The position numbers and the translations under genes are program-made. This document shows positions 1 through 10,923 of a stretch of DNA of 64,000 nt, piece after piece. The notes below the pieces were generated by a model. It was given only the letters and a program-made list of their open reading frames with translations, was not told the origin of the DNA and searched no databases. The DNA is from Watersipora subatra. Its lineage: Eukaryota; Bryozoa; Gymnolaemata; Cheilostomatida; Watersiporidae. The DNA lies in NCBI RefSeq assembly GCF_963576615.1, contig NC_088712.1:30905870-30969869 (forward strand), in the 5' to 3' direction. The number at the start of each line of letters is the position of its first letter. Position 1 is the first letter of the stretch.

Positions 1-299
1 GAATTGGTAGTCGGTACTAAGATGTTTACACAGCATTTAGATGAAGCTAATATGACAAGTTTTTAATTTTCCTTGTTTGAAGCATTTGAGACATTGGTAA
101 TGATGTATCTGTAGCTGGATTTAAAATTTTATTTTAGCCAACATGAGCAAATACAAAATAAAATATATGCCAATAGAGTCGTGTAGGACTGGACTTTCAT
201 CACAAATAGCCGATGTGAATATGAGATATATTGACAGATATATCACGCGTGACATCATTTTGGGCAATTCTGGGCATGTTTTTTTGGCCTGAGCGTTTT

Positions 300-1128
300 T
301 ACCGCGATCAGATTGTTTCGATTTTAATCTTCAAATACCTTGGCAATGAGATCGCCTAACACGACAAACAACATATCAACTGATAGAGAAAAAAAATCCT
401 TTATTTTAAGATCAACTCCAATTTGACGCAACCACATCTTTAAGGAATATTTTTCATAAAGTTCAATTACTATATCTGGGGTCAAGGCCAATTCTTTTCA
501 CGAGGACAACTATATTGTCTCCGTGGGAAAAGCCTCGACATTATCTCTCCGTTCGGTCAGACAAAGACAGTACGATATCTCATTTTTACATTTGTACCAT
601 TATTGAGAGGTACCGGTATCGTTGTATTCAAAGTTTTGGTAGATAGCTTCTGTTGGAACAGTAACCTTTTTTATACACACACACACTTCTATGCAAGAAT
701 TGTTATTATTAATTCTACATATTCAGGATTTCTATTTTGTTTTCTCAGTTCGTATTAATTGTATCATTACCGAATCATCTTTCATTGTAATCGCAGCAAA
801 ACCGCCTTAATTTAGCTATTACTTGCTAATTATCTCACATCTAAACATTTTTATAGTCGTTTTATTTTTATTTTAATTTATTTGACCTGCATAAAACATT
901 TTCCTCACGATATGAAGTTTGAAAATTACAGTTGTTTGACAAAATTTAAAAACCGTTATAGTTGTTTTATTTTCTTTTAAGTTATTTCAACTACACAAAA
1001 CACCTTTCTCATGATATCTAGTTAGAAAAGTTAGAATGGCAAATGTCATTATACGTTAAATACAACTGAACTTTCCGAGCATAGACTTTTTATTACCCGG
1101 GCAACGCCGGGTAGCACAGCTAGTAACA
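300..1128 (-). mobile_element. Composite mobile element copy, palindromic head at right end
   Basis: The right end (about 1093-1128), read on the minus strand, gives the head ACTAGCTGTGCTACCCGGCG followed by a reverse-complementary CCCGGGTAAT. The inner part (about 480-830) is clearly the reverse complement of 12640-13000 in the plus-strand copy at 12441-13344. The leftmost 300 bases could also belong to it, but I find no second copy here to compare. No coding frame. The same family occurs at 12441, 19571, 29276, 46745 and 49941. Confidence 0.65.
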
Positions 1129-1478
1129 TCATATAACGCAGATCCCAACAATGTTACTAGTCCACCACATATTACATCAATAGATTATTTTTTTTACAAC
1201 TTCAAGCTTAAAATACAATATATATTTTCTACAAAAACAGACTAAATATGGAGTATTCACTGCGCTTCCATGCTTCGAATGGGTTTGGAGTTGCTTTCAC
1301 CTCGAATCATAGAAACGATAAAAACCGAACACACTCGAACACTGTTTTGCTTCGCTAAACTTGTGCCAACACAGTCGATGTAAGAATATTTTGACATCAT
1401 AGAAACAGTCGCTGCTGATGGATCCAAATCGATACTCGGCTAAGTTCTCTCAAGTGAAGGAAAAAAGATTTGAGCGCA
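1129..1478. other. Intergenic, nothing recognised
   Basis: AT-rich sequence without exon-like frames, tandem structure or transposon ends that I can recognise. Confidence 0.4.
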
Positions 1479-1745
1479 CAACCGGGCGGGTCTCTGTTAC
1501 GATATGCTCTATTGCCACACACAACCAAGCGAGTCTCTGTTACGATATGCTCTATTGCCACACACAACCAAGCGAGTCTCTGTTACGATATGCTCTATTG
1601 CCACACACAACCAGGCGGGTCTCTGTTACGATATGCTCTATTGCCACTCACAACCAGGCGGGTCTCTGTTACGATGTGCTCTATTGCCACACACAACCAG
1701 GCGGGTCTCTGTTACGATATGCTCTATTTCCACTCACTACGGTTT
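1479..1745. repeat. 43-bp minisatellite, about 6 copies
   Basis: Copies start at 1490, 1533, 1576, 1619, 1662 and 1705 (spacing exactly 43) with the core GTCTCTGTTACGATATGCTC. Because 43 is not a multiple of 3, the three overlapping open frames between 1418 and 1859 are the same repeat read in rotating frames, and none is taken as a gene. Confidence 0.93.
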
Positions 1746-2155
1746 CTGCTTGACTTTTCACCTTACATTAACCTGCCAGAGACGAGTTGCTCGCATGAAA
1801 AAGATGAAATAATACCTTCGTTAGTCAAACTAGTTGACTACGCACGAGTTAAAAAGTGACTGTGATCCGAAAGCGAGTCTACTTTAACAAGTTCTGTTTT
1901 GAGGGATTCATCACGAATGTTGGATAGATCTATAGTGAAACTCCGAATCGTTGAATTGGTAAGGTACAAATTCATCGGCAGCGGGCAACTCTGAACCTAT
2001 TCAAATCATGGAAACACGTAAATAGATAAAGGTTAGCCTTAGAGTCAATTGGCAAGTAGCGTCACTTACCCTTCTGCGAGGTTTGAGTCCGAGAGTTGGT
2101 GATGCTCTTATTATTTGGTTCATACTTGGTCTCTATCATAACACTGATGATGGTA
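1746..2155. other. Intergenic, nothing recognised
   Basis: No exon, RNA gene or repeat could be supported here. Confidence 0.4.
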
Positions 2156-2252
2156 ACACTAAAAACAGAGAGGAAATAAGTCTATCAACACTAAAAACAG
2201 AGAGGAGATAAGTCTATCAACACTAAAAACAGAGAGGAGATAAGGCTATCAA
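2156..2252. repeat. 32-bp tandem repeat, 3 copies
   Basis: Three head-to-tail copies of a 32-bp unit beginning ACACTAAAAACAGAGAGGAG, differing at one or two positions. Confidence 0.9.
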
Positions 2253-3075
2253 CCACCAAACATAATGTACTGGTAAGAAGGGAGGAAGGATATCTGTCGG
2301 AATAAATTTAAAATGGTATTATGGTGTTGTTTGCTCGGTATAATTACAGTTAACTGACAAGTGTTGAAGGCTCATACATGTACTGACATCATGTGACATT
2401 GCGTGACAGGGATGTATGACATGACACTTCATTTTGCACTGAAATGGAGTCTCATGATGCAAAACATTGTGCTATGGCATGATGCAACATATTGAGCTTC
2501 CTTACCAATGTATGATAACATATGATACAGTGTAATATGATTACAATATAGTAAGATGCAACACAAAAATTATGACACGATTATCCAAGGATATGCCGGT
2601 GGTGTTTAGATACTATCAACAGAATGCGGTGTAACGTGACAAAATCTTGTATAAAATAGCAATACATGTTATAAAATGGTAAGATTTCAATACAAGATGG
2701 TGAAAGGCAACATATACTGGTAAGATCACGATAAATTCTGGTAAGATCATGAAGAATGTAGTAAAATATGTTGCACAGTGGTGAGATTTAATACACTTCA
2801 AAATTATTGCGTGATGCAATCAAGGAAGATGAAGCGATACGTAAAAAGGCAGAAATCAAGAAAGAATGAGATGATGAAGAAATATACTGCACTGAAATTG
2901 ATGTCCGTTGTATCATTGTTCGCACAAAATAAAACCTGACATCGTGATCTGATTTTTATATACAACAAAAGGATACAGTATTCCCCTCACCTCCCAGTTT
3001 CTCTGTATCACAGGTTTTTCAATGACCTTAATTTGTAAATGTATGTGTAAAGTGTGATACACTTTCAGTCCCGAT
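2253..3075. other. Intergenic, weakly repetitive
   Basis: About 2390-2560 is rich in variants of ATGACAT and ATGCAACA, and 2650-2790 has several spaced TGGTAAGAT motifs. No gene is supported. Confidence 0.4.
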
Positions 3076-3429
3076 TCTAAAAATGTCTGGTTCTTATATA
3101 TGCCGCAAGCACCAGCGACAGCACCGCAGGCTATCAGCGATGAAATGTGAACCTACACGTCGAGTACCGCGGGTAGTTGCCGGCGGTCAAGGCAAAAGTT
3201 CAGGGTTGTTCAACTTTTGCAAAAAAACACAGGCAAAGCCTTCTCAAAATGCACTGTACAGGTGAAGGTCAGCACTTTTGAGACGGCATCGCTAGCGGCC
3301 ATATTTACACGATCACCAGCGACACAGCCTCATGTGAACATTAGCCGCCGAGCCTTGCGCCGCAAGTGTTTTATTTCGCGCGATTACTGCCGGGGTCTCA
3401 CATTCGATACGGGAAACAGGCTTAAGGGA
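3076..3429. mobile_element. Non-autonomous DNA transposon (MITE), TTAA-flanked family
   Basis: The inner part 3112-3216 is the reverse complement of about 32955-33075, so this and the element at 32757-33111 are two copies of one family in opposite orientation. The right end, read inward from TTAAGCCTGTTTCCC, matches the ends of the other copy (TTAAGCCTGGTTCCC). The left end is more diverged. The element is more GC-rich than its surroundings. Superfamily unsure: TTAA or TTA targets suggest PIF/Harbinger or piggyBac. Confidence 0.75.
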
Positions 3430-3976
3430 GAGCAGAGTTCATGGACAGGAAACTGAGGAAAGTCCGCTTAGCAAAGAGCTGGTTGATGTCAGCAACTTTG
3501 GTCTCTCCTCCTTCATTTACGAAGAATCGCCACTATGCGCCACTGGCTAGACTACTAGAGTATGCAGCACTGACTTTGCCTCTTAGATGCTCGCCCAGTC
3601 ATGCTTTGCAGTAACAATTCTCATTAATTTACTACTATATCTACTAATCTATACTACTATCACTATACAGTACTGATAGTAGTATAACACTATGCATATA
3701 ACAGTATGTATATTATTAGTAGTTATTATTATTACTATCATATCATTACTATAGCAGTACACTACAATAGTACTATAGTACTATCACAGCATGCTATACA
3801 AGGAATCACACATAGACATACATGTACTCACATGTCAAGTAATTGTGAGAGTTTAGAAAGCGGATTGAGTGTTATCAAAGGTTAAAATTACTTACAAACA
3901 ATAAAATAAAATCGCACAAACCCACATTTGAAAAAAAATTTCCATTATGCGGAACCTTTCATTACACAGTTGGATA
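3430..3976. other. Intergenic with ACT/ATA low-complexity DNA
   Basis: 3625-3795 is a degenerate run of ACTACTAT and TATTATTA type sequence. The rest shows nothing recognisable. Confidence 0.6.
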
Positions 3977-4400
3977 TGGAATGTAACCCCTGTGAGAAGG
4001 ATCTGGAATGTAACTCCTGTGAGAAGGATCTGGAATGTAACCCCTGTGAGAAGGATCTGGAATGTAACCCCTGTGAGAAGGATCTGGAATGTAACCCCTG
4101 TGAGAAGGATCTGGAATGTAACCCCTGTGAGAAGGATCTGGAATGTAACCCCTGTGAGAAGGATCTGGAATGTAACCCCTGTGAGAAGGATCTGGAATAT
4201 AACCTCTGTGAGAAGGATCTGGAATGTAACCCCTGTGAGAAGGATCTGGAATGTAACCCCTGTGAGAAGGATCTGGAATGTAACCCCTGTGAGAAGGATC
4301 TGGATTATAACCCCTGTGAGAAGGATCTGGAATGTAACCCCTGTGAGAAGGATCTGGAATGTAACCCCTGTGAGAAGGATCTGGAATGTAACCCCTGTGA
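3977..4400. repeat. 27-bp minisatellite, about 15.7 copies
   Basis: Unit begins GAATGTAACCCCTGTGAGAA and is 27 bp long, with scattered substitutions. As 27 is a multiple of 3, several frames on both strands stay open for over 450 bases, the longest 228 codons (3928-4614) with a nine-residue repeat LECNPCEKD. Frames open on both strands at once, the lack of splice or family context, and similar arrays elsewhere argue for a non-coding satellite. A secreted Cys-rich repeat protein is not excluded. Confidence 0.92.
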
Positions 4401-4977
4401 AGTAGGAAGGATTACCGTAATATGTCAAAGCGAAGAAATGAAGCATAGTTCTTACATTCCGAGAAACAAGATGGTGACCACCATTCTTCTAACAGTACAC
4501 AACTCAATCATGGTGGCTCAAGACTCCAGTAAAACTCTCCCACCAGGAATAAATAGTTCTGAAATCAGAAAGCATCAGAACATGCAGATGCATTACAGGC
4601 ACAAAAATTACTAATCATAGTACATTTTGTGATCAAAGCTGATTTATAATAGTCATGAAATGCCAGAGATAACTTTTCAAGTTAATAAAAAATTTTCTAT
4701 TAGCTTTCAATATTTGATGTCCAATATTGTAATCGATTAAGATCAAACCCTTAATATGGTAGGGCACTAGTTTTGCATTCCTTAATGAAGATCCTTTCAG
4801 ATAACTGTAATGTGAATTTTGTTTCAAGTCAACCTTTAATGAAGACCTTTTCAGACAATTTGGGAGTGCCAACTAATAAAGTAATATTTGGCTCCTTGCT
4901 GAGCTAATCAATTAGCAGTCCTGTTTCAGATATAATCACTTGTTTAAAAAGCATTGAACGATATAAAGTAAGTTAAG
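4401..4977. other. Intergenic, nothing recognised
   Basis: AT-rich. A motif near 4808-4840 (GTAATGTGAATTTTG then CAAGTCAACCTTTAA) recurs near 40987-41020, so it is probably the relic of a dispersed repeat. Confidence 0.4.
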
Positions 4978-5050
4978 TAAGTCTCTATCTATCGATCTAT
5001 CCATTGATCTATCTATCTGCCTATCTATTTATATACGTGTATATATATAT
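4978..5050. repeat. Microsatellite (ATCT)n then (TA)n
   Basis: Imperfect ATCT tetranucleotide run followed by TATATATA directly at the left end of the transposon starting at 5051. Confidence 0.85.
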
Positions 5051-6884
5051 ATACCATAAAACCTGAATTTGAACGCCACCTTTATTAGAAGACCACCTGT
5101 ACTTGAAAGCCACTATAGAATGGTTAAAAATATAATGCCACCCTTTATTTGAAGGCCACCTCCATTTGAAGGCCTCATATATTTGAGCAGCTCTGACATT
5201 CGACTAAATAGTGATCAAAGGTGCCCAACTAGGCACATTGTACTAAGAGGCCAGTGCGAATTTCGCATCACAGTAGGCTCCTACAACGTTCCAGGCGCTC
5301 CTAATTTGTTCCAGGAACGTTTACGTTATAGGGAATTTACGTTATACAAACATTATAATACATGTAAATTGCCTAATCTGTTCCAAGAGCTTTCCAAACT
5401 CACCCCTTTAGCCATGCAAAAAGGAAAAAAACTTGACTTAACTCTTTTAATTTGTGGGCTGTACCATAACTGCAGTATTACTGGTTTGCATGGACAACTT
5501 TTCTCCTTTTTATGATCAATCTCACTGGTTTTATAGACCATGATTGTGGTAATTTTGCAACAAGTTGATGGGGACTGCACATTTTTGACGTTCATTTACA
5601 ATGATTTGCTTATTTTTCTAAACAGCAGTCTATTCTGCAAAATAGAACTATTAACAAATATTTTGTATGTCTACAATAAGGCAAAGCAACAAAATCTTTT
5701 CACTATAAAAAGCGGATCTACCTGGTCATCTATCCTGTACCTAGGGATCAAGGTTAGGATAAATGATAACTTCCACGATACTCCAACTCGTGACATTTAG
5801 ATTGGTAGATCGACGGTGTAACATCTGCACCAATCGATTGCCTTTGTTTTATGAACAATTGTGCAGCTATCGTATTCTCCTTTTTGACGATACATTTAAT
5901 GATCTATTACGACGAACTGGAATATCGCAAAAGTTATATATAAGTTATACATAACACGAGACAGAAGGCGCTTTTCTTTGCAAGTGCGGTAAGATAAACT
6001 ACCAATCAAACCGAATTTGAAAATTTGCCCGACTTCACACTTTACGTTATAAAGAAATTTTTATGTTGTACGAAGCAAAAACTTGACAGAAAGTTTTTAC
6101 GTTATCTGGAATTTACGTTATAGGAGCGTCTACTGTATCGGTCACGCATCAATCGCGTAAATAAACACACCTGGCTGATGCGTATTACTAGTTTGAGCCT
6201 ACTACATTTAGGCATTGGCATTCAATTAAAGTGCTCCTACTGCATAGTTGTGTGCAAAACCTGCTCAGAACTCTATGAGAGCATACCTACAAACTTTAGC
6301 AGACAAGTCAAGCACGCACGAACCCGTAGACGCTAATCGTAAAGTCGTTTAAGGGGTGTAGGCGGACCAACGCTCTAGACTGCTCTGCAAATAACAAGAT
6401 TCCCTCTTTTCAGGTCAGACGGCCCAATTAAGACTGGACCAGAATGTCTCTAGCAAGCGCCGACCAATGCTGGCTTAACAAATGAAAATGACATTCGACG
6501 CTGATGAGCAAGTTCTAGAGAGTGACGAGGACTGTTGCAAAGGTGATGTATCATTTGATTTTCAACATTAAATATTTTATTACTTACCAGTTATCACCAT
6601 GTTATTTGTTTCATATATCTTGTATCATATTTCTTGTATAATAACTGTATGTTGGTTGTTATTTTAACTTCGTTATTGATTAAACTATTTTGTGTTGAAG
6701 AATTTTATGATGGATGTTTTTATGATGGATGTTTTGTTATCTTTCGTTGTTCCTTAAATGAAATTTAACTTTCAACAAAATCCTGAGAAGCTTGTTGAAA
6801 AATTGAACACAACCGTTTTATTGAAGGCCATTTCAAATTAAACGCCATCATAAAAGAAAGGTTGAAAATAAGGTTTTCCGGTAT
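5051..6884. mobile_element. Unclassified DNA transposon relic with a nested element
   Basis: The left end reads ATACCATAAAACCTGAATTT. The right end, reverse-complemented from 6884, reads ATACCGGAAAACCTTATTTT. Both ends carry subterminal blocks of the type TTTGAAGGCC or AACGCC (5080-5172 and 6825-6850). No transposase frame remains. The body is interrupted by the element at 5271-6135. The superfamily cannot be assigned from the ends. Confidence 0.65.
5271..6135. mobile_element. pogo/Tigger-like non-autonomous mariner element
   Basis: The left end is CAGTAGGCTCCTACAACGTT. The right end in reverse complement is CAGTAGACGCTCCTATAACG. Internal subterminal TTTACGTTATA motifs repeat at 5320-5345 and 6098-6122. 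CAGTA-starting ends are typical of pogo/Tigger members of the Tc1/mariner superfamily. The expected TA duplication is present on the right but not intact on the left (CA). The small frames inside show no transposase. Confidence 0.7.
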
Positions 6885-8968
6885 CTATCTATTGTAGTGA
6901 AGGGCACTCAAATAACAATTCAACCTTCAGGTTAATTTCTCTTAAGGCTGAATGAATAACTGGAAAAATTATGCCTGAATCAAGCAGTGCTTGGTCAATC
7001 TGCAGTTTTTGCAGTAGTACTGCAACTCACACAGTTAAATCTGTTGGAGAGGTGTAAGCAACTTAATGGTTTAGCCATTCATTTTCTTTAAGTTTACTGC
7101 TACAGATTGAAGTTATTTTTAATTAGTATCACAAGTTTAGTTTGAGCTAATCATTTGAAAACGTTCCATTTCAATATCAAACGTTACACATGGAATTAAT
7201 TGAGCATTACCAAATACATTTGAGTGCCATGATAATGTTAGAATATCTTTTACAGACGGCAGCTGCTACAATAATTCCACATGACGTTGGTTTCGATGTG
7301 AAGTAATTTCATGCATAACCCACTTGACTTGCTAGCCCTCTTCACTGTTGCCACCTGTTGTTCCCTATCATCCCTGACCGGTACAAAAGTAGCTTGACAC
7401 GACCTTCTTTAAAGTTTCGTTGACGCACGGATGAGTCAGTTAACGGACTGGTTAAATAAAACCCTTACGTTGCACAGTACCACCAATACTGCTGGCAACG
7501 TAACGCCCAAAACTACACATATACTCAACTGAAGTATTTTGCAAAGTCCTGCTCATCTACTGCATGTCAAATTTTGACCTATTGCCGTAACAGACAGGAG
7601 CAACCAGCTGTTCGTTGACTACAGCAAGTTGATCCTTTGGTATGCAACTGGTAAGCATCTGCAGAATGAGTCTATTTTTATCGTTGTTTGAAACCTTCTC
7701 AGTGGCTCACTCACTCCAGTTTCAATTTTGTACTCAAACCATGTCTTCATGTAAAAGTGCAGTGACCTTGTACATAATTGTTATGTATCATAGTAGTCAT
7801 GTCAAGGAGACATGAACTGTCTATATTACTAATTATTTGTCCGCATAAACTGTGTACTAATGTGATTAACAGCTATTACAGTAACTGGCAGCTCTTTCTG
7901 TGTAACATAGTTGACAGTTTTATCGACTAGAATATATTTGAGTAATACGCAATTAGTTATTTTAACACATTATTTTTTGGCGTGAGACAAGACTATACCA
8001 GCACCTACTAGGATACAGGAATAATCTAGTAGAGTCAGAATTGTAAATAGGGTTGGGCACTTTTGAAGAATGTAGAAAGCATGTTAGCACGCTACCATGC
8101 AACGCCAAGTTTGTGTAGTTTAAAAACTGTTGGCTCAAAAGTTTAGAAAAACTACTGTTGCCCTACATCGCAAAACACTTGCACACACTTATCTGCGCAC
8201 TAGCTTCCACCTTCTCACTTTGGTCAGTTACTGTAATTACATGTCCTAAATATTTTACTTGCTACATTTCATTTTTAATCTTGACCTTGCTATTAAAAAC
8301 TTCTGCTAGACACTTCAAATAGGTTTTGAATGCCTCAAAAAAATGGTGCAACATAGGCAAAAAAGAACTTTGCAATGTAGATCTTTTAGAACAATCTCGA
8401 TGAGACACCCAAAAACGAAAAATGCCAAGATCAAAAAGAGACATAAAGCGCGTAAAGTGGGAGAAGGATAAGCCACGGCAAAACCTTTTATAGGAAGCTG
8501 TTGTTTTCATGATGCTCAACTTGCTAGGAGTTAATAACTACATTCAAAAGGACAAGCTGCCTGCTTTTTTGTAGAGCATCTTCATTGTCATTAACGCATG
8601 CCAAGAGGGTAATCATTTAGCTGTTGTATTACCAAACAACAGCTTCATGACCGATTTTATTTAATCATCTGTGATGTGCAATATTAATAATTTTGTAATT
8701 AACAAACTTGAAAACTAATCAGCAAATAAAAATGTGTATGTAAATCTTAGAAAATGGTGGAAAAGGAATGATATGACACAAATGAGCTATGCAAAGATTA
8801 CAGGCTAAGCAGATGAACTTTATGTCCTCTATGTAACAAGCAGGCAACATACAGTAAGGCCAAATACAAAAGAGCGTCACTGCTAATTTTTGCAAACAAC
8901 TTACTGATATGCTCACTGAGAGACTCCATAGTCTAATAATGAGAACGCCCAGTTAAATAAATGCACAC
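6885..8968. other. Intergenic, nothing recognised
   Basis: About 2.1 kb of AT-rich sequence. A short minus-strand frame at 8262-8519 (85 codons) has no recognisable family, no splice context and no start context. I see no RNA gene or repeat. Confidence 0.4.
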
Positions 8969-9111
8969 ACCCCAAACTAGAGTTGCCTCTACTCCAAACT
9001 AGAGTTGCCTCTACCCCAAACTAGAGTTGCCTCTACCCCAAACTAGAGTTGCCTCTACCCCAAACTAGAGTTGCCTCTACCCCAAACTAGAGTTGCCTCT
9101 ACCCCAAACTA
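8969..9111. repeat. 22-bp minisatellite, about 6.5 copies
   Basis: Unit ACCCCAAACTAGAGTTGCCT plus CT, almost identical between copies. Confidence 0.93.
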
Positions 9112-10680
9112 CTATTTAAAGCTACTACTTAAAACAAGATTATCTAATATTCCCCACTCACTTGATCTACTAAAACTCAACAACAAGCAATCATTACATA
9201 TAGATGACAGAGCTCAACATGTGTGGCTCTCATGAGCTCATTTAAATATTGATAATATGTTAGCATTTGTTCAGCTTCTAGATGACCAATATGGTTGTGT
9301 AATGATAATCAGTGTTAGTTGGTTGGTTAATTAGAATCTCTGGGACTGTCACTCAGTGTTATTAACAACTGCGTTTTAGTATAACTTCGACTACCAAGCG
9401 TAACACATCTGACATACAAGAACAATCAAGGAACTTTACATTGTACAAATACTACAAGATGACACTATTTCATAATCTCTGTACGCCCTACATGTGGAAC
9501 TTGAGATGTATTGGTGCATGCTTTTACGAAAATCATGTTATCAACTCTTTTGCACCCGGAAAAATAAGTGATAAACGTGCTTTATCATTTTATTCTATGT
9601 TTAGTTTGGGTGCTCAGTAGAGCCTCTTTGCTTTTACTGCCGGCCAAAACTCTCTATCTATGAACTGTCACGACTTTCATTTGACTGTCGAGACTCACAG
9701 CTATATGGGACTGAGCAAATGAACATGGAGGACCTCTGGAGTAAGGGTGTAACATTCATTGGCTATTTTAACCTTTGGTCATTAATATTATAGTTTTATA
9801 ATTTTGTTAGCTGTGCAGTTTAGTTGTTGGATTTATAGAATAAAGAATACCTATAAAATGAAGCAGTAACTTTTACTGGTAAATATTAGTATTGCTTATA
9901 ATAGCTTACCGCCTTCATTAGTACCTGAACCAGTAATAATCAAATTAGTTCCCATAAGCTAAGCAAAACTGCACAAACTAAACATAGTCAAAATAAAATA
10001 AGATGAGCAAGCAAATTCAGCGCTGATGTTGAATGTGAGTTCAAACTAGTTATGCATACATAATTTCTCCCATAACCACTCATAACAGCATTTATAAAAC
10101 TTAACGTATAACATAGGTCATACAACAGTGACAAAATACAAGGTAATATTCCTTTACATAACTATGAACTCTTACTAAAGCAACATTCAATTACATTCGT
10201 AGTAGTTTTTTCATAACAAGTATTACGCAAGTTTGATGTAAAAGCAACAATAATGAAACAGCTTATAAAAGGCTGAAAGCTGTTGATAATGGATTTACCG
10301 TTGGATTTTTTACGTGACTGCTAAATCACATCAGCTTACATTAGTAATACTTCATTTGTTTTAGACACGTTTTGTAAGCGTACAATGATACCGCGTTAAA
10401 CTGATAGGTCTAAAAACTACTTCACATCATCAAAAATGAGTCACGACAAGATTAATCATGGCTTGTAATTTGTCCTTGACGCAGTTATTGCCTAAGTTCT
10501 ACGTTCAATGAACTCGCAGCTTCCTTGCAACAGACAAACAAGAAACGAAATTATAGTATTCCTTGCACAATGCGATTTATAACCCTAGTATAGTACTTAC
10601 GTTACTAATGACGTTCTACCTGGTCAAGGTTAAGTCAACAGTAATTTTAGTAAGTTGAGCTAAGGCTTTCGACCTTGACA
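9112..10680. other. Intergenic, nothing recognised
   Basis: No exon, transposon end or tandem array recognised. It lies upstream of the SPATA6-like gene. Confidence 0.4.
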
Positions 10681-10875
10681 TGCATTGAATATAACGCGCG
10701 TGCGTAGTGCTTGCTTGTTGCCACAGTGATTAGCTGATGTGTAGTTCGTTTTCCTCCGAGTAGCCTTCTTTGCGCGTTATTGTGCTTAACTTGGGACCAG
10801 ATGTTGTATTAAATTTGAAGAACTTTAGCAGAATTGTTTTTACGTTGCAGAATTTATCCAAATTTACTAAGAATT
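10681..10875 (+). promoter_or_regulatory. Probable 5' flank and 5' UTR of the SPATA6-like gene
   Basis: A small CpG-containing patch (ACGCGCGTGCG, 10694-10704) stands out in AT-rich DNA. GTTGCC at 10717-10722 is an RFX (X-box) half-site, a motif often found upstream of ciliary and flagellar genes, but no second half-site is convincing. TTTTTACGTTGCAG ending at 10850 could be the acceptor of a 5' UTR intron. Transcription start not determined. Confidence 0.35.
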
Positions 10876-10923
10876 ATGCCTAGAAAAGCTCAAAAGTTAT
10901 ATGTCGAATTAACGGTCAGCAGG
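10876..10923 (+). CDS. SPATA6: SPATA6-like exon 1 (residues 1-16)
   Basis: Encodes MPRKAQKLYVELTVSR, then donor GTAAGT. Ends in phase 0. The basic start followed by a beta-strand-like stretch matches the family N-terminus. Confidence 0.85.

Noticed and set aside
3928-4614. 228-codon Cys-rich repeat frame as a protein-coding gene
   Set aside because: It is the 27-bp minisatellite. Other frames, including one on the opposite strand, are equally open and there is no splice or family support.
8262-8519. 85-codon minus-strand gene
   Set aside because: No recognisable family, no splice or start context, and no nearby supporting exon.
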